DNA of 64,000 bases, taken from NCBI RefSeq assembly GCF_964199755.1, contig NC_133914.1, positions 1,612,001-1,676,000 on the forward strand. Direction: 5' to 3'. The stretch comes from Larus michahellis. Lineage: Eukaryota > Chordata > Aves > Charadriiformes > Laridae. A program made the position numbers and the translations under genes. Shown in pieces: positions 45,789-55,907 of the stretch (position 1 is the first letter of the stretch; every line of letters starts with the position of its first letter). A model generated the notes under the pieces. It ran no database searches and was not told the origin of the DNA. It worked only from the letters and a program-made list of their open reading frames with translations.

Positions 45789-48700
45789 CTGCACAGACAA
45801 TGGGGGCTTCAGGGCAGGACCTCCGGGGAACGTGTGTCCCGGTGGGCTTGGCATGGCCAGCGGGCACGTGGGATGTGCAAGCCCAAGCCAAAGCCCCAGC
45901 GAGACAGCGCTGTACCCCTCCCGCACTGTACCAAGTCACAAGGCAGGGCTGTGTGTCCCCTTGTCCATCTGCACGGACATGAAGATGCCTGTGGCATGCT
46001 GCCCCTGCCCCTGCCGAGACCCTGCCCGGCCTTTTGCAGGCAGCGCTGCCTGAAACGCCCAGCGAGCCGGCCACGAGACCGCAGCGCGGGAACAGCCCCT
46101 TCTTTAGCCTCGTTTTTTTCCAGCTCTGTTTTTCAAGTGTTTGCTGAAAGCAGTCACTGGCAGAAGCAATTTGGGCACATATGTGCTCGGGGAGGAGGAG
46201 AGAGGGAGAGGTGACAGGGGACAAGTGACAGCAGCAGAGCCCTGCCCTTACCTTGGGCTCCACGATCTTCCACCCGTTGGCCTTGAGTTGCTGGAGCTCT
46301 GCGAACTTCATGCTGACGTCCTCGATGGAGAGCTGCAGGAGGTCCCAGAAACCGGCCAGGTCTTGGAAGGTGGGCACGGGGAACGCGTTGGGATCCTGTG
46401 GGCACAGAGGAACAGCGTGTCATCCATGTCCATCTACGGGACATCGGCTCTGCTGGCCATGCAGCCATCCCACCCGCACAGTGCTGGGGGGCTCTCTGTC
46501 CAGCTCTCCCCTGTGGCATTACAAAGTCCCTTTTCCATCACGTACGGGTATGACCCCCCCGCCCACTGTGGCCAACCCCGCAGCACCGCTGCCCGGCACT
46601 CACCATGTTCTGCTGGCAGAGGCGGTAAAACTGCTGCACCTTCTGAGACATGAGGAGCTGGGCGCTGCCCACGGCGCTCCGGATCTTCTCCAGGACTGGC
46701 GGGGGGAGAGCAGACGGTCAGCGCTCCCGTGGGGCACAGAGCTCTCCCCGGCACGGCACGGCAGGGCCTGCACCCCCCTGGGGGCAGCGGGACAGCCCGG
46801 GCAGCTCAGATCCCCCCAGCCCACGTGGCATCTCCTCCCTCCTCCAGACCCCACTAGTCCCAGAAAGTGTCCCGGTGTTTCTTGTCCCCACCCAACCTCT
46901 TTAGCCTTGGCAGGGGAGATGCTCCCAGCTGGGAGCACTGCAAGACCATGGCTGTGCCCCCCCAGCTCTACAGGAGTCCCAGTCTCTCCCAACCCTGCAA
47001 CCCCCCAACTCACTTTCCTCCGGCAGGTCGTAGTCCTCGGCCTCCCTCTCCATCTGCTGGCACCAGCCCTCCATCTTCTCCACCTCCGCCTGCAGCAGTT
47101 TGATGAACCATTCCCCGTCGCGGTGGCAGGGGGAGGCACGGCCGGAGTCGGGGAGGCTGCGGGAACCCCGCTCCATCCAGGCATCCCGCCGGGGCACCTC
47201 CACCGTGTCGTACTGCAGCTGGTAGTCCTCCCGGTACGCCCACTGCCCCTGCGTGTGCACCGTCTTGTACACGGCGTACTGCCGGCCGGACTCGGGCTCG
47301 GAGGAGTGCCGTTGGAAGGGGCGCCCGAACTGCAGGGCTTTGTCCTCGGTGGCCACGGCCAGGCCGGTGAAGCCCTCCAGCTCCAGGTCCGCCTGCACGC
47401 CTGCCGTCACGCTGTTGGAGCGCTTGAAGCGTGCTCGTCTGCGGAGAGCGAGAGCGTGTGGGGACCCTCGTGGCCAGTGAGGACAACCCCGCTGCCTCGT
47501 GTCCTCCCTGGGTACCATGGCGGTCAGGGGCAGGGTGAGGGATGCCCGCAGGCAGGATGGGGCTGGGGATGCCAGCCTGGATCTTGGAGCATTTGGGGAC
47601 GCGGGTATAGCCCTGAGCAGCCGCAACCCGCTGGTCCCTCATTCCCTCTGCTCTTAGACCGTTTCCATGGCTACCGGCGCTGGACCGAGGATGGAGAGGA
47701 GCATGCACCGGGGTTGCGTGGGCACATTGCCGGAGCTCCTCTCCCGCAGGCCATGCAGGTCCCGGCACACGGCGCTCCCACACAGCCAAAACGTCATGTT
47801 TAGCTGCAGAAAAGCTCAAAGGTTTCATCTGTGCCTGGGCTGGGCTTAAAGCCCAGGGCTGAGCCCCAGCGGGGGAGACCCAAGCACGGGTTAGGAGCAG
47901 GGAAATCCCTTCCCCGCGCAATCCGTTTGCAGCAGCAAGGTGCCAGGGCAAAGGGAAGGCCAGATCCTGCCCCAGGTGGGGGCATCCAGCCTGGGATGGG
48001 GATGGTGCTGAGCTCTGGGGGCCTCAGCCAGAGGAGAGAGGGAAAAGATGCTGTGGGGCAGTTCGGGGAGCCCCAGGGGGACCCAATCCCCCAGCGCAGC
48101 GAGCACGGCAGGTCTCAGCCCAGCCCGGCCGTGTGGTACCTTTTGTCCTCCTCCACCTGCACCCCGATGGAATGGAACTCCCTCTGGCTCCGGCTCTCCG
48201 TATCCGAGTCAGAGACAGCTTCGACCTGCCGAGGGGCAGAGGGAGAGCGCTGGAGGGCAGCCCCGAGATGCAGCACAGAGGCTCAGCATCGCCCGCACCA
48301 CTCGGGCAGGCTCGGAGCCGGCTCAGAGCCCGCAGGGAGGAGAGAAGCCCACCTGGACGCCAATGGATGGGCGCCACTTGCGCTGCCGAGCCAAGCTCCT
48401 CAGCTCCTCCCGGCCGGGGATGGCCTTGATGATGAGCGTGGAGGGCTTGGGAGCGGCGCGGGGCTGGACCGGAGGCAGGTCGAGGGCCACGGCCGTCACC
48501 TTGGAGCTCTCCAAGCTCTCGGCCGAGTTGCAACGGGCTGCAGTGTCTTTGGACCAGGCGGGGCTGCGGGCGACCTCGCCGGGCAGGTAGCTCTCATGGG
48601 CGGACTCGGTGCTGCTCTGCGCCGTGACGGAGATGAGGGGTTTGGCTTTGGTTCCTGGAGGGATGGGAGGTGGAGCTTTTCTGTAACTGAAGGCTGTTGT

Positions 48701-51700
48701 GGGAGAGGCGCAGGATGAAAAGGCGCGTGAAAACACAGACATTTGCTCATTTCCCGCCGCGAATGGGGGCCCCGGGGGAACAGGGGTTTGCTCTGAGATC
48801 CGGGCTGGAGCTCAGAGGGGCTCTTTGGCCAGTGCATCCCCAGAATGGGATTGAAAACCACCCCAGACCCATGCTGGCCACGCTGATGCAGCACCCGGCA
48901 AGGGGTGGAGATGGGGAAACAAAGTAGGGGGAAAGAAGCGGAGGGAAGGAGGGAATGGCAGATGGGTGCTGGGGACACAGAGCAGCCCTCTGATCAGGGC
49001 TGAGCCATGAGCAAGATGCTCATGTCCTGTGCCGGCGTCAGGAGCAGGGGCAGCAGCAGCCCTTGATGGGTGCCCGGGGAAAGCAGGCTGGGAGACACGG
49101 GGGTCCCTCACGCGGCAGAGCCCCCAGCACCCCCCGGGGACTCACAGGTGCTGGGCTTCAGGATGCTGCTGGTGATGGGCGGCCCGGCAGGGGCCGACAT
49201 GGAGAAGAGCGAGAGGCAGTCGTCGTCCTGGGAGCAGCCCGCCTGGATGGCCCGCAGGTAGCTGTGGCTCCGCATGCGGAAGCAGCCGGGCAGGTCCAGC
49301 GCCTCCACTGCCTGCGACTCCACCTCGCCGAAAACCGACTCGCAGACGGCCTCAAACTGGTGGTTGAGCTCATCGTTGATCTGGGGAGAGCGGTGGGTGA
49401 GGCTGGGGGCAGCGAGACGGGGACGGGGCCGAGCGGGGCAGGAGATGCTCAGAGGAGCATCCGCCACCCCCCTGCCCCAACCTGCCCCACGGCGCCCATG
49501 GCATGGGACCCTACCTGGCCGGTGGTGAAGGAACGCCCGTAGCCCTGTCCCCGCGGGAGCATTCGCGGTGGCGTGCAGCAGCTGGGACAGTTACAGATAT
49601 ATGAATCAGAATAGTGCCTACTTGCAAACCTAATGAGAGACAGTGGGAATAGAAGGGATTGCACCAAAAGCAACACATTCAAGCAGAGCATTCGGAAACG
49701 CAGCGATACTCCCGCTGGCCACCACCACTGCCCACGCTCCTAACTGCCCCGAAATGCTGTCCTGACCTGTCCCCCAGCAATGCAGGGCCACCAGGGGGTT
49801 ACACAGCAGGGCCATGGATGAGGAGCCAGCCTGTCACCCGCCAGGACTGGGTCACATCCCAGCCTTCTCATTTTGAACGTGCCTCTCCTCCCCAACCTTT
49901 GCTCACAGCTGCAGCAGCGGGTCCCATCCCAAAGCCCAGTGCAGCCGTGTCCCCCCCGGCTGCTCCCGGGGACCCCCAGCCCATGGCCCCGCTGCCACCT
50001 GCGGTGCTGAGACAGGGCTGGGAGGTGACAGCCCTTACTTGGTCCTGGCCTGGTCGGCGCTGGAGGAGCGGCGGTAGCTGTCTCGCCGCGTGGCCGCCCT
50101 GGGCAACACTTTGGCGCTGGCGTCGGAGTCGGCGCTGTCCTCATCGCCCATGGCCTTGATGTAGCTGCCGCTGCGCATCCGCCGGCAGGGGATCTCCCCG
50201 TCCTTGCCCACCGCTGGGTACCCGCTCCACTCGTCCTGCGGCACCTGGGGCAGGAGGCAAGCGTGGGAGGACGCAGTGGTTGGGGTCCCATGGCCGGGAC
50301 GCGGAGCCGAGCCCTGTGCCTGCCATGTGGCACATGCCAGCCCGAGCCCAGCATGCATGCATGACCCGAATCCGGTGTGCACGCATGGCCCAAGCCTGGT
50401 GTGCACGTGCCAGCATGGCTCCCCTGCCCCAAAACACGGGCCAGCGCAGCTGCTCCCACCTGGCAGCCCCCCCAGCAGGCGCGGCCGGGCCAAATCCCAC
50501 CCATGCCCGTGCAGCCGCCTGGCTGACGTGGCAGCTGCCAGTCCCACCACACGCCGCTGACGCCGGCACCACGGGGTCCTTACCGGGCTGTGGCAGTGGG
50601 ACGGCGTCCCCTGCAACCCATGGGGAGAGTGGCGGGGCTGTCACCCTGCCCCAATGCCCCCACTGCTGGCAGAGCCCCGGCCAGCCCTCGCCCCCGGGTA
50701 GCACGGCATTGCCGCTCCCTGTCTCCTTCCCCCGGGAAAGGGAGAGAAGAGTTAATTAGTTTTTAATTGGAAGGGGGGGTGACCTAGAAGGGAGCCCAGT
50801 GACGAGGCAGGCTGTGGCACCCAGCCAGGCACAAGCAGGATAAAAGCTGCGAGGAGGGAGCGGGCGCAGGGCCACCGTCCACCCTGAGCCAACAGAGCCG
50901 GTCTGACCCCAAATCCAGCGGGCACAGGGGCGGGAGGCAGCAGACGGGGCTTTGCACTGCCGGCGAGGGGACAGCGGGGACCAGCGTGGGACCCCAGGGG
51001 ATGGGGCACAGGCACTGGGGACATGGAGCGGAGCTGGAGCATCCCTGCGCCACTGCGGGCTGCCGGGATGGAGGGTCCCAGCCCTGGCTCGCCCCACGGC
51101 ATCGCCGGCTGCAGTCCCCGAGGCGGCAGCCCCCCGCCCTGCCTGGCCCCTCACCTGCAGGTACTGGTACGCTCGGTCTTTGGCCTTTGCCTCCTGAAGC
51201 ATCAAGGTCTTCTCAGTGCCGCCGGCGCTGGGGTAGGCTTCGCGGGCCTGGCTGACGGTCATGGTGTGCCAGGCGCTCCTCTTGAGCGTCTGGCCATCCA
51301 GAGACATGGACATGCCAGCACAGGCCAGGCATTTTCCTTCCCCGCCGCCCTTTAGACTCTTCAAGGTCAAGTCTCTGAAGGCACTTTCAGGAGCGTCCAC
51401 GCAGTACTGGGTGCCCTGGTCGGCAGCGTGCCGGCCGGACACCATGTAGCTGCTGTCGCTGTCCAGGTTGTCGTCGGAGCTCCACCAGCCCATCATCTTG
51501 GACCGGTGCCGGGAGTCCACCTTGCGGTCCTTGCTCTTGCTGCGCTTGCCATGGCGGGACTGGTGATGGTGATGGTGGTGGTGGTGGTGGTGGTGGTGGT
51601 AGCCGTCCCCGCGGCCGTCCATCTTGGTGCCGTTATAGTCCCGCTTGGCCGGCGCCTCCAGGGAGTGGGACTTGGCAAAGAGCTTCTGGACGGAGTGGAC

Positions 51701-52174
51701 GAGGTGACGGATGCGGCTGGGGCTCTCGCTGCGGGGCTCGGCGCCGCCGGCCCGGGGGTACTGCAGCGTGTGGAAGCCGTCGTGGTGCAGCGGCAGCTGC
51801 TTCTCGAACTGGTCCAGCAGCGTGGGGGGCAGGCGGTTGATCTTGCTGGCGGGGTGGGCGGTCGCCATGCATTCGTCGCAGGAGTCGTAGGGCTGCTGCG
51901 CGTGGTGCATCCTCGGGAAGGTGCTGCTGGCGCTGGTGGAGGGCGGCTCGCTCAGGGGCCCGCCCGGGCACTCACTGGCCGCGCCGGGGCTCCGCGCTGG
52001 GCAGTAGGGATGCTCCAGGGAACACGGCTCACTGGGGCTGAGGAGGTACGGCGGCCGGCCCTCGGGGCCGTGTTGGATGTAGTCGGCGGGATGCTCGCAG
52101 TTCTCTGGGATGCAGCGGCAGCGGTGGCCAGAGGAGGGCTGTGCCTGGCTACGCTCCCCATGGTAGCCCTTCAT
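45570..52174 (-). CDS. DLGAP3: Disks large-associated protein 3 (SAPAP3), ten coding exons
   Basis: DLGAP3 is a postsynaptic-density scaffold that links the guanylate-kinase domain of PSD-95 to Shank; loss in mice gives compulsive grooming. Coding exons on the minus strand, in order: 52174-51155, 50244-50039, 49581-49515, 49380-49146, 48693-48353, 48225-48140, 47438-47014, 46695-46604, 46395-46252, 45788-45570. All junctions are GT-AG and phases close exactly to 2835 nt, or 944 aa (human about 979). Seen: ESPSRIRHLVHSVQKLFAKSHSLE near 150; 12 consecutive His at 193-204; guanylate-kinase-binding repeats RMRSGSY (362-368) and RMRSHSY (466-472); proline motif APPPIPPG; three GVQ motifs at 620-668; the helical GKAP-homology domain at about 758-872; and the C-terminal Shank PDZ ligand EAQTRL. 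The gene looks intact. Human DLGAP3 has the same neighbours and strand. Confidence 0.97.
46252..46395 (-). CDS. DLGAP3: DLGAP3 coding exon 9 (144 nt)
   Basis: This exon encodes DPNAFPVPTFQDLAGFWDLLQLSIEDVSMKFAELQQLKANGWKIVEPK, the most conserved part of the SAPAP C-terminal domain. It is phase 0 on both sides. Boundaries are GCCCACAG|GATCCC and CCCAAG|GTAAGG. Confidence 0.96.
46604..46695 (-). CDS. DLGAP3: DLGAP3 coding exon 8 (92 nt)
   Basis: This exon encodes ILEKIRSAVGSAQLLMSQKVQQFYRLCQQNM in the GKAP-homology domain, joining exon 7 within the Ile codon (A|TC). Boundaries are CCGCCAG|TCCTGG and AACATG|GTGAGT. Confidence 0.95.
47014..47438 (-). CDS. DLGAP3: DLGAP3 coding exon 7
   Basis: This 425-nt exon encodes RRARFKRSNSVTAGVQADLELEG, FGRPFQRHSSEPES, YAVYKTVHTQGQWAYREDY, RGSRSLPDSGRASP and the start of the C-terminal helical domain (GEWFIKLLQAEVEKMEGW ... 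DYDLPEE). Boundaries are CTCCGCAG|ACGAGC and GGAAA|GTGAGT. Confidence 0.95.
48140..48225 (-). CDS. DLGAP3: DLGAP3 coding exon 6 (86 nt)
   Basis: This exon encodes VEAVSDSDTESRSQREFHSIGVQVEEDK plus two bases of an Arg codon, closely matching mammalian VETISDSDTENRSRREFHSIGVQVEEDK. It is too short and too broken by neighbouring stops to appear as an obvious open frame, and was found from the family sequence and splice phase. Boundaries are CGGCAG|GTCGAA and AAAAG|GTACCA. Confidence 0.93.
48353..48693 (-). CDS. DLGAP3: DLGAP3 coding exon 5
   Basis: This 341-nt exon joins in frame as SFSYRKAPPPIPPG and continues through ISVTAQSSTESAHES, a divergent Ser-rich middle and STLIIKAIPGREELRSLARQRKW. 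It ends RPSIGVQ. Boundaries are CACAACAG|CCTTCA and GTCCAG|GTGGGC. Confidence 0.94.
49146..49380 (-). CDS. DLGAP3: DLGAP3 coding exon 4
   Basis: This 235-nt exon carries INDELNHQFEAVCESVFGEVESQAVEALDLPGCFRMRS and the second guanylate-kinase-binding repeat RMRSHSYLRAIQAGCSQDDD. It ends SSILKPST, one base into a Ser codon. Boundaries are CTCCCCAG|ATCAAC and CACCT|GTGAGT. Confidence 0.94.
49515..49581 (-). CDS. DLGAP3: DLGAP3 coding exon 3 (67 nt)
   Basis: This short exon completes an Asn codon (AA|C) and encodes NCCTPPRMLPRGQGYGRSFTTGQ, corresponding to NCCVPPRIHPRSSIPGYSRSLTTGQ of the mammalian protein. Its acceptor GTAACTGTCCCAG has a rather weak pyrimidine tract, while the donor CAG|GTAGGG is good. 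At 67 nt it would shift frame if skipped, so regulated skipping would be damaging rather than modular. Confidence 0.88.
49788..49798 (+). promoter_or_regulatory. CTCF-like core motif in a DLGAP3 intron
   Basis: CCACCAGGGGG matches the 5' and central part of the CTCF consensus, but the following bases (TTAC) do not match GGCRSY well. It lies between DLGAP3 coding exons 2 and 3. Confidence 0.3.
50039..50244 (-). CDS. DLGAP3: DLGAP3 coding exon 2 (residues 341-409)
   Basis: This 206-nt exon starts in phase 0 and ends with two bases of a codon. It encodes VPQDEWSGYPAVGKDGEIP, then the first guanylate-kinase-binding repeat RMRSGSYIKAMGDED, and ends SSSADQART. Boundaries are CCCCAG|GTGCCG and CCAA|GTAAGG. 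Confidence 0.94.
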
Positions 52175-52232
52175 GGTGTCAGCACCCGCCCCGTAGCCTC
52201 GGCATCCTGCAGGGTTATCCCTGCGGGCTCAC
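51155..52232 (-). CDS. DLGAP3: DLGAP3 coding exon 1 (residues 1-340, with 58 nt of leader)
   Basis: The exon runs from an acceptor (CCCCACAG ending 52233) through ATG at 52174 to the donor CTGCAG|GTGAGG at 51155/51154. It encodes MKGYHGERSQ to KAKDRAYQYLQ, the proline/serine-rich N-terminus with LPPTLLDQFEKQLP, the poly-His tract and GWWSSDDNLDSDSSY. The open frame continues into the intron for over 130 codons, but family homology stops at YLQ, which fixes the donor. The leader shows that at least one non-coding exon lies upstream. Confidence 0.93.
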
Positions 52233-52564
52233 CTGTGGGGACAGGGACAGGCATGGCGTCACACTCCCCGCCATGTCCCCCACGCCAGCAAAATGTTGGG
52301 ACCATCCCACAGGAACCAACTGAGGGTGCTGGGAAGCTCCCAGGGCAGGATTCGGCCCCACCTGAGCCCCTGTGAAGCCGGGCTGGGGTCCCAAAAACCT
52401 GGTTCCCCACGAGACGAGGCGGGCACGGCGCCAGGACCAGGCACCCAGGGTCACCCCCAGCTTGTCTGCTGGGAGAGGGCAGCGCAACGGTGGAATGGGA
52501 AGGAGAAGGCACTGCCGGCAGCGATGCAGGCAGCACAGGGCCTGCAGACGGCGAGGGAGGACAC

Positions 52565-52690
52565 GCTGCCATCATCAGAAACTTGTTTTCTTCTCCGACA
52601 CCAAATATTATGAAGTGTTTCTCCATTAGGAAAACGGTTCTGGCTGAGTTTTTCAACCGTTGCGATTCACAGAGCCGCTAATGAGCTGCC
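52565..52690. promoter_or_regulatory. AT-rich island just upstream of DLGAP3 coding exon 1
   Basis: The block holds ACCAAATATTATGAAG, CTCCATTAGG, CAACCGTTGCG (a Myb-type AACCGTT core) and CCGCTAATGAGC in about 120 bp of reduced GC. It lies roughly 350 bp upstream (5') of the DLGAP3 acceptor, presumably in the 5' intron. The regulatory role is inferred. Confidence 0.25.
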
Positions 52691-53009
52691 GCGGGGCGCG
52701 GGGGGGCCGCACTCTGATGTCTCCATCCAGCCCATCCTCCTCACGCAGCCCCGGCTGCTGCACCCGGCTGTGGATGGAGACCCACGACCGGCCATCCCGC
52801 CAGCCCCCGCTGCCTCGCTGACCCCCACGGATGGAGAGCCAGGGAGCGGAGGCGGCTGCGCTGCGTGCAGGGCATTCCCAGGTGGAAGTGGGAGGATGGA
52901 CGGCATCGAGCCGGGCTGAGCCCCGCGCCGGCTGCCGGGACACCGGAGCAGTGGGGCTGCACACACCCACAGAGGTTTGTCTTCCTTACGGTCCCTCAAA
53001 GGCTCAGCC

Positions 53010-53105
53010 TTTGGTATGACTGTAAATGAGGAAATTACTTATTCCCTAGTGTAGTGTGGCTAATTAACAGGCATCGTTAATGCTCCTGTTATCATATTCG
53101 GGCAG
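53010..53105. promoter_or_regulatory. AT-rich enhancer-like island
   Basis: The block contains GTAAATGAGGAAATTAC, GTGGCTAATTAACAG, CATCGTTAATGC and GTTATCATATTC (a GATA core on the reverse strand). Homeodomain-type cores are dense. It is non-coding. Confidence 0.3.
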
Positions 53106-53269
53106 AGTGCTGTGGGCAGCCTGTCTCCGAGTCTGGCTGCAGGGAAAGGTGACCGTGGGACGGTCCCCTCAGTACACGGGATCCGTGGGACACGCGGGGA
53201 TTGGGAATGAGGGATGCCGGGAGGGGCTGCGTGCCCGAGGAGCGCCGGGAGTGGAGCAGGGCTGGGGGC

Positions 53270-53410
53270 CCCCAGGGGCGCGGGGGCGGGCGGTGAGGCA
53301 CGCGTTGGTGGCGAGCGGCAGACGGGGCCGCGGCAGCGCCCGGGGAACACGTCTGCCCTAATAAGCCGCCGCCGCCGCCTTCTTCCTTCCCGGCTTCAAG
53401 GCTGGATGGC
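53270..53410 (-). promoter_or_regulatory. CpG-rich patch, possible DLGAP3 first exon/promoter
   Basis: A CpG-dense stretch (GCGCGGGGGCGGGCGG, GGCCGCGGCAGCGCC, GCCGCCGCCGCC) lies about 1.1 kb before the first coding exon on the minus-strand reading. It contains a GC box. It is the only promoter-like block in the 12 kb upstream of DLGAP3, but no convincing donor was fixed, so the assignment is tentative. Confidence 0.3.
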
Positions 53411-54339
53411 TCGGTCCCGCGCCTCTCCCCCCGCCCTCACAATCGCGCTCCTGCTCTAACGAGGCTCCCTAATTGCTGCATCTTAACCGAAGGATGCTGC
53501 AGCCTCTTACAAAAAGAAATGCCTCTCCCTTCCCAGGAGAGCTGCTATTAGGAGCGGGCAGAGCAGCGTGGGAGGGGGCTGCCTCCACTGCCCCAGCATC
53601 GAGCCGGCAACCGGCAGCAGGACGGACGGACGGGCAGACAGACAGGCTCCCAGCCCGGCTCTGCCTCCACGGGCTGAGCTACCATCTCCTGCTCGGGGAG
53701 GGAAGCTCTCAGCTGATCCAAATATTGCCGCTGTGGCGGGAAGAAGGAGTCAAAATAGCTGAGCAGCCCGTCACCACCAGCCTGGCGGGCTTTTGTGCTC
53801 CGCTGGGGGAGGAATTACACAAAGCTGGGCCCCGCCGCCGCACCGGCGAGGCAGCGCCGCAGCTCTCCCGCAGCCACAGGGCAGCGGGATGGGACAGAGG
53901 ATGGGGACATGCCCTGGCAGAGGATGGGGACATGCCATGGTGAAGGATGCTACATCCCGGGCAGCACCAGCTTGCCAAAGCCACACAGGTGCCTGTGTCC
54001 TGGTCAGGCACCCGCAGGCACCCTGGGGATGGGGAAGGCGTTGGGAGCGATGCTGTGGGTCTCAGCACAGGCAGCATGGACAAGGGTCCCCATCCCATGT
54101 CCCGGCGGGGATGGCCACATGCAGAGGGCAGGAGAAGCCGCTGAGCCCACTCCTCTCCCCAGTCCAGGGTGGGCAGCACAGACTGCGCTGCGGGGCAGGG
54201 GAGATGGCCGGAGCATGGTTCGTGGCCGCGGCCGAGAGCCGGAGCTGCACCAGACTTATGGCAGCTCACGCTGCACAGCCCTCGGGAAGGAGGGGCCATG
54301 CGACACCAAAATGCAGACTCAAAACAGGGGGAAAAACCC

Positions 54340-54485
54340 AGCCCGGCTGAATTTTGTGCCATTTAACACCAGGGTAATTACCACCAGTGGGAACCTACCG
54401 CCCACACAATTATGTGCTAGGATAAACTGGAAGAGCGTAATTACCATTACAAATAACTCACTTCTTGCCTTTATTGCATCCAAAG
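54340..54485. promoter_or_regulatory. AT-rich candidate conserved non-coding element
   Basis: About 140 bp of reduced GC holds GGGTAATTACCACC (a palindromic GGTAATTACC), CACAATTATGTGC (a second palindrome-like CACAATTATGTG), CGTAATTACCATTAC and CTTTATTGC. Repeated GTAATTACC sites spaced across the block are typical of homeodomain-bound enhancers. Confidence 0.4.
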
Positions 54486-55479
54486 CCTGGAGAAACTCCC
54501 ACCAGCAATTCCCCCCTCTGCCACCTTCCCTCTGACACCTGCTCCTGCCACGTCTCCCCCCACTGTGAGGGCCAGCACAGGGAGGAGAGGGGCCTGTAGC
54601 CCCCCAGCACTGTGGGCCGTGCCAAAACTCAGCCCCCTCACTTAATTTCCCATAGGGGCGCTTGGGTAGAGGCGGTTCTGCTTCCCGGCAAACCACCCTG
54701 GCACGGGGCGGAGCTGGGCTTTCCAAGATTTCCAGGTCAAACTCCAAGAGCTGGGGTTGATGGCCCTGCGCCCAGGGGGTCCTGGCTCCCCACCCTTCCC
54801 AAGCAGCCCCCGCCATGGGCAGCACGTGCCAGGGTCCCGTCGGTGGCACTTACCGCCCGGCGCTCAGGGGGATGCTGTCCTCATGGCCCCGGCCGGCGGT
54901 GGCTCCTCCGCGCTGGGTCTCCCGGGGGCAGCAGGCTCTGGGGGAGCGACATGAGGGGGATGAAGCCCAGGGAGGAAGAGCAAGGGTTGTTCCTCCCCAA
55001 AACCAGCCTGACCCCGCTCCCCGTGTATTTTTTTAGCAGCTCAGCCTTCCCTCCTCCCCTGAGGCCACCCCGTAGGCAGCGCTGCCTGCACCAGTAGCGA
55101 TGGGGACGGCTCCGCACGGCCGCGGACACGTGTTTTGCCCAGCTTAGCCCCAAAAACCAGCCCCAGCCCCAGCCTCTTATGCAATTCCCTGCCAGCGGGC
55201 GACGGAGCCGGCCCAGCAGCCACCTTGCCATTGACTTTGATTTGCTCTGGATCCGGCCATATGCTCCACAAAGCCTCCTCCCGCCACCCCGCTTTTCCAG
55301 CGCGAGCAAAGGGATTTTTTTTCCCAGCCGCCAGCCCGGCAGAGGCATGAGCTCGGCCCGTTCTGCTTTGCAAATTAGCACGAGGTTTTGCCAGCGCGGG
55401 TCCTGCTGGGGATCTTTATGGCTGGGGATGAAAGCAGGAGAGAACAAACACGCAGCGTGAGCGCCTGGAACCACGCGCG

Positions 55480-55860
55480 AGCCGGAGCCTGGAAAAAAAA
55501 ATAAAATAAAGTGGTCTTCCCACTTCGGAGCTGAGCAAATTTGATCTACAGCCGTCGGAAGAAAATAAATATGGAATACTGCCAGGTCGTTTACGCCGTG
55601 CTTTTAATCTATTTACTTTTTCCCAACTCGTTGTAAGCGAGAAGGATTGTGGAAAGCAAACATTTTATTTTATTACTAATTGCTCTGTTATTTTATTAGG
55701 CTGTATTAGTAAAATTTACTCAGCCTGTGGAAAAAAAAAAGAGGGGCTTAGTAAGAGATCGCCTAATTTAGTGCATAATTCTGCGCCGAGTCATTATTTT
55801 CTTAAAAGTTGAATTAGCTGAAAGCAGCTCACTGCTGGTTCATTAGCTGTGTCAGGCAGG
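55480..55860. promoter_or_regulatory. Long AT-rich candidate conserved non-coding element
   Basis: About 380 bp is the most AT-rich stretch of the window: AAATAAATATGG, TTTTAATCTATTTAC, TTTTATTTTATTACTAATTGC, GGCTGTATTAGTAAAATTTAC, CGCCTAATTTAGTGCATAATTC and GTCATTATTTTC. It is flanked by GC-rich DNA and directly abuts the polypurine tract. No open frame is meaningful. Confidence 0.35.
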
Positions 55861-55907
55861 GAGGAGTGTTGTTAGGGAGAGGTTTGGCACCCTGGTAAGT
55901 AAGAGCT

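Noticed and set aside
46253-47803. 516-codon open frame on the plus strand
   Set aside because: It runs antisense through DLGAP3 exons 7-9 and introns. The minus strand carries the spliced, family-matching coding exons, so this is a GC-driven shadow.
50756-51154. Extension of DLGAP3 exon 1 reading frame past residue 340
   Set aside because: The frame stays open but family homology ends at YLQ, followed by a consensus donor. The next exon resumes with the expected VPQDEWSGYP.
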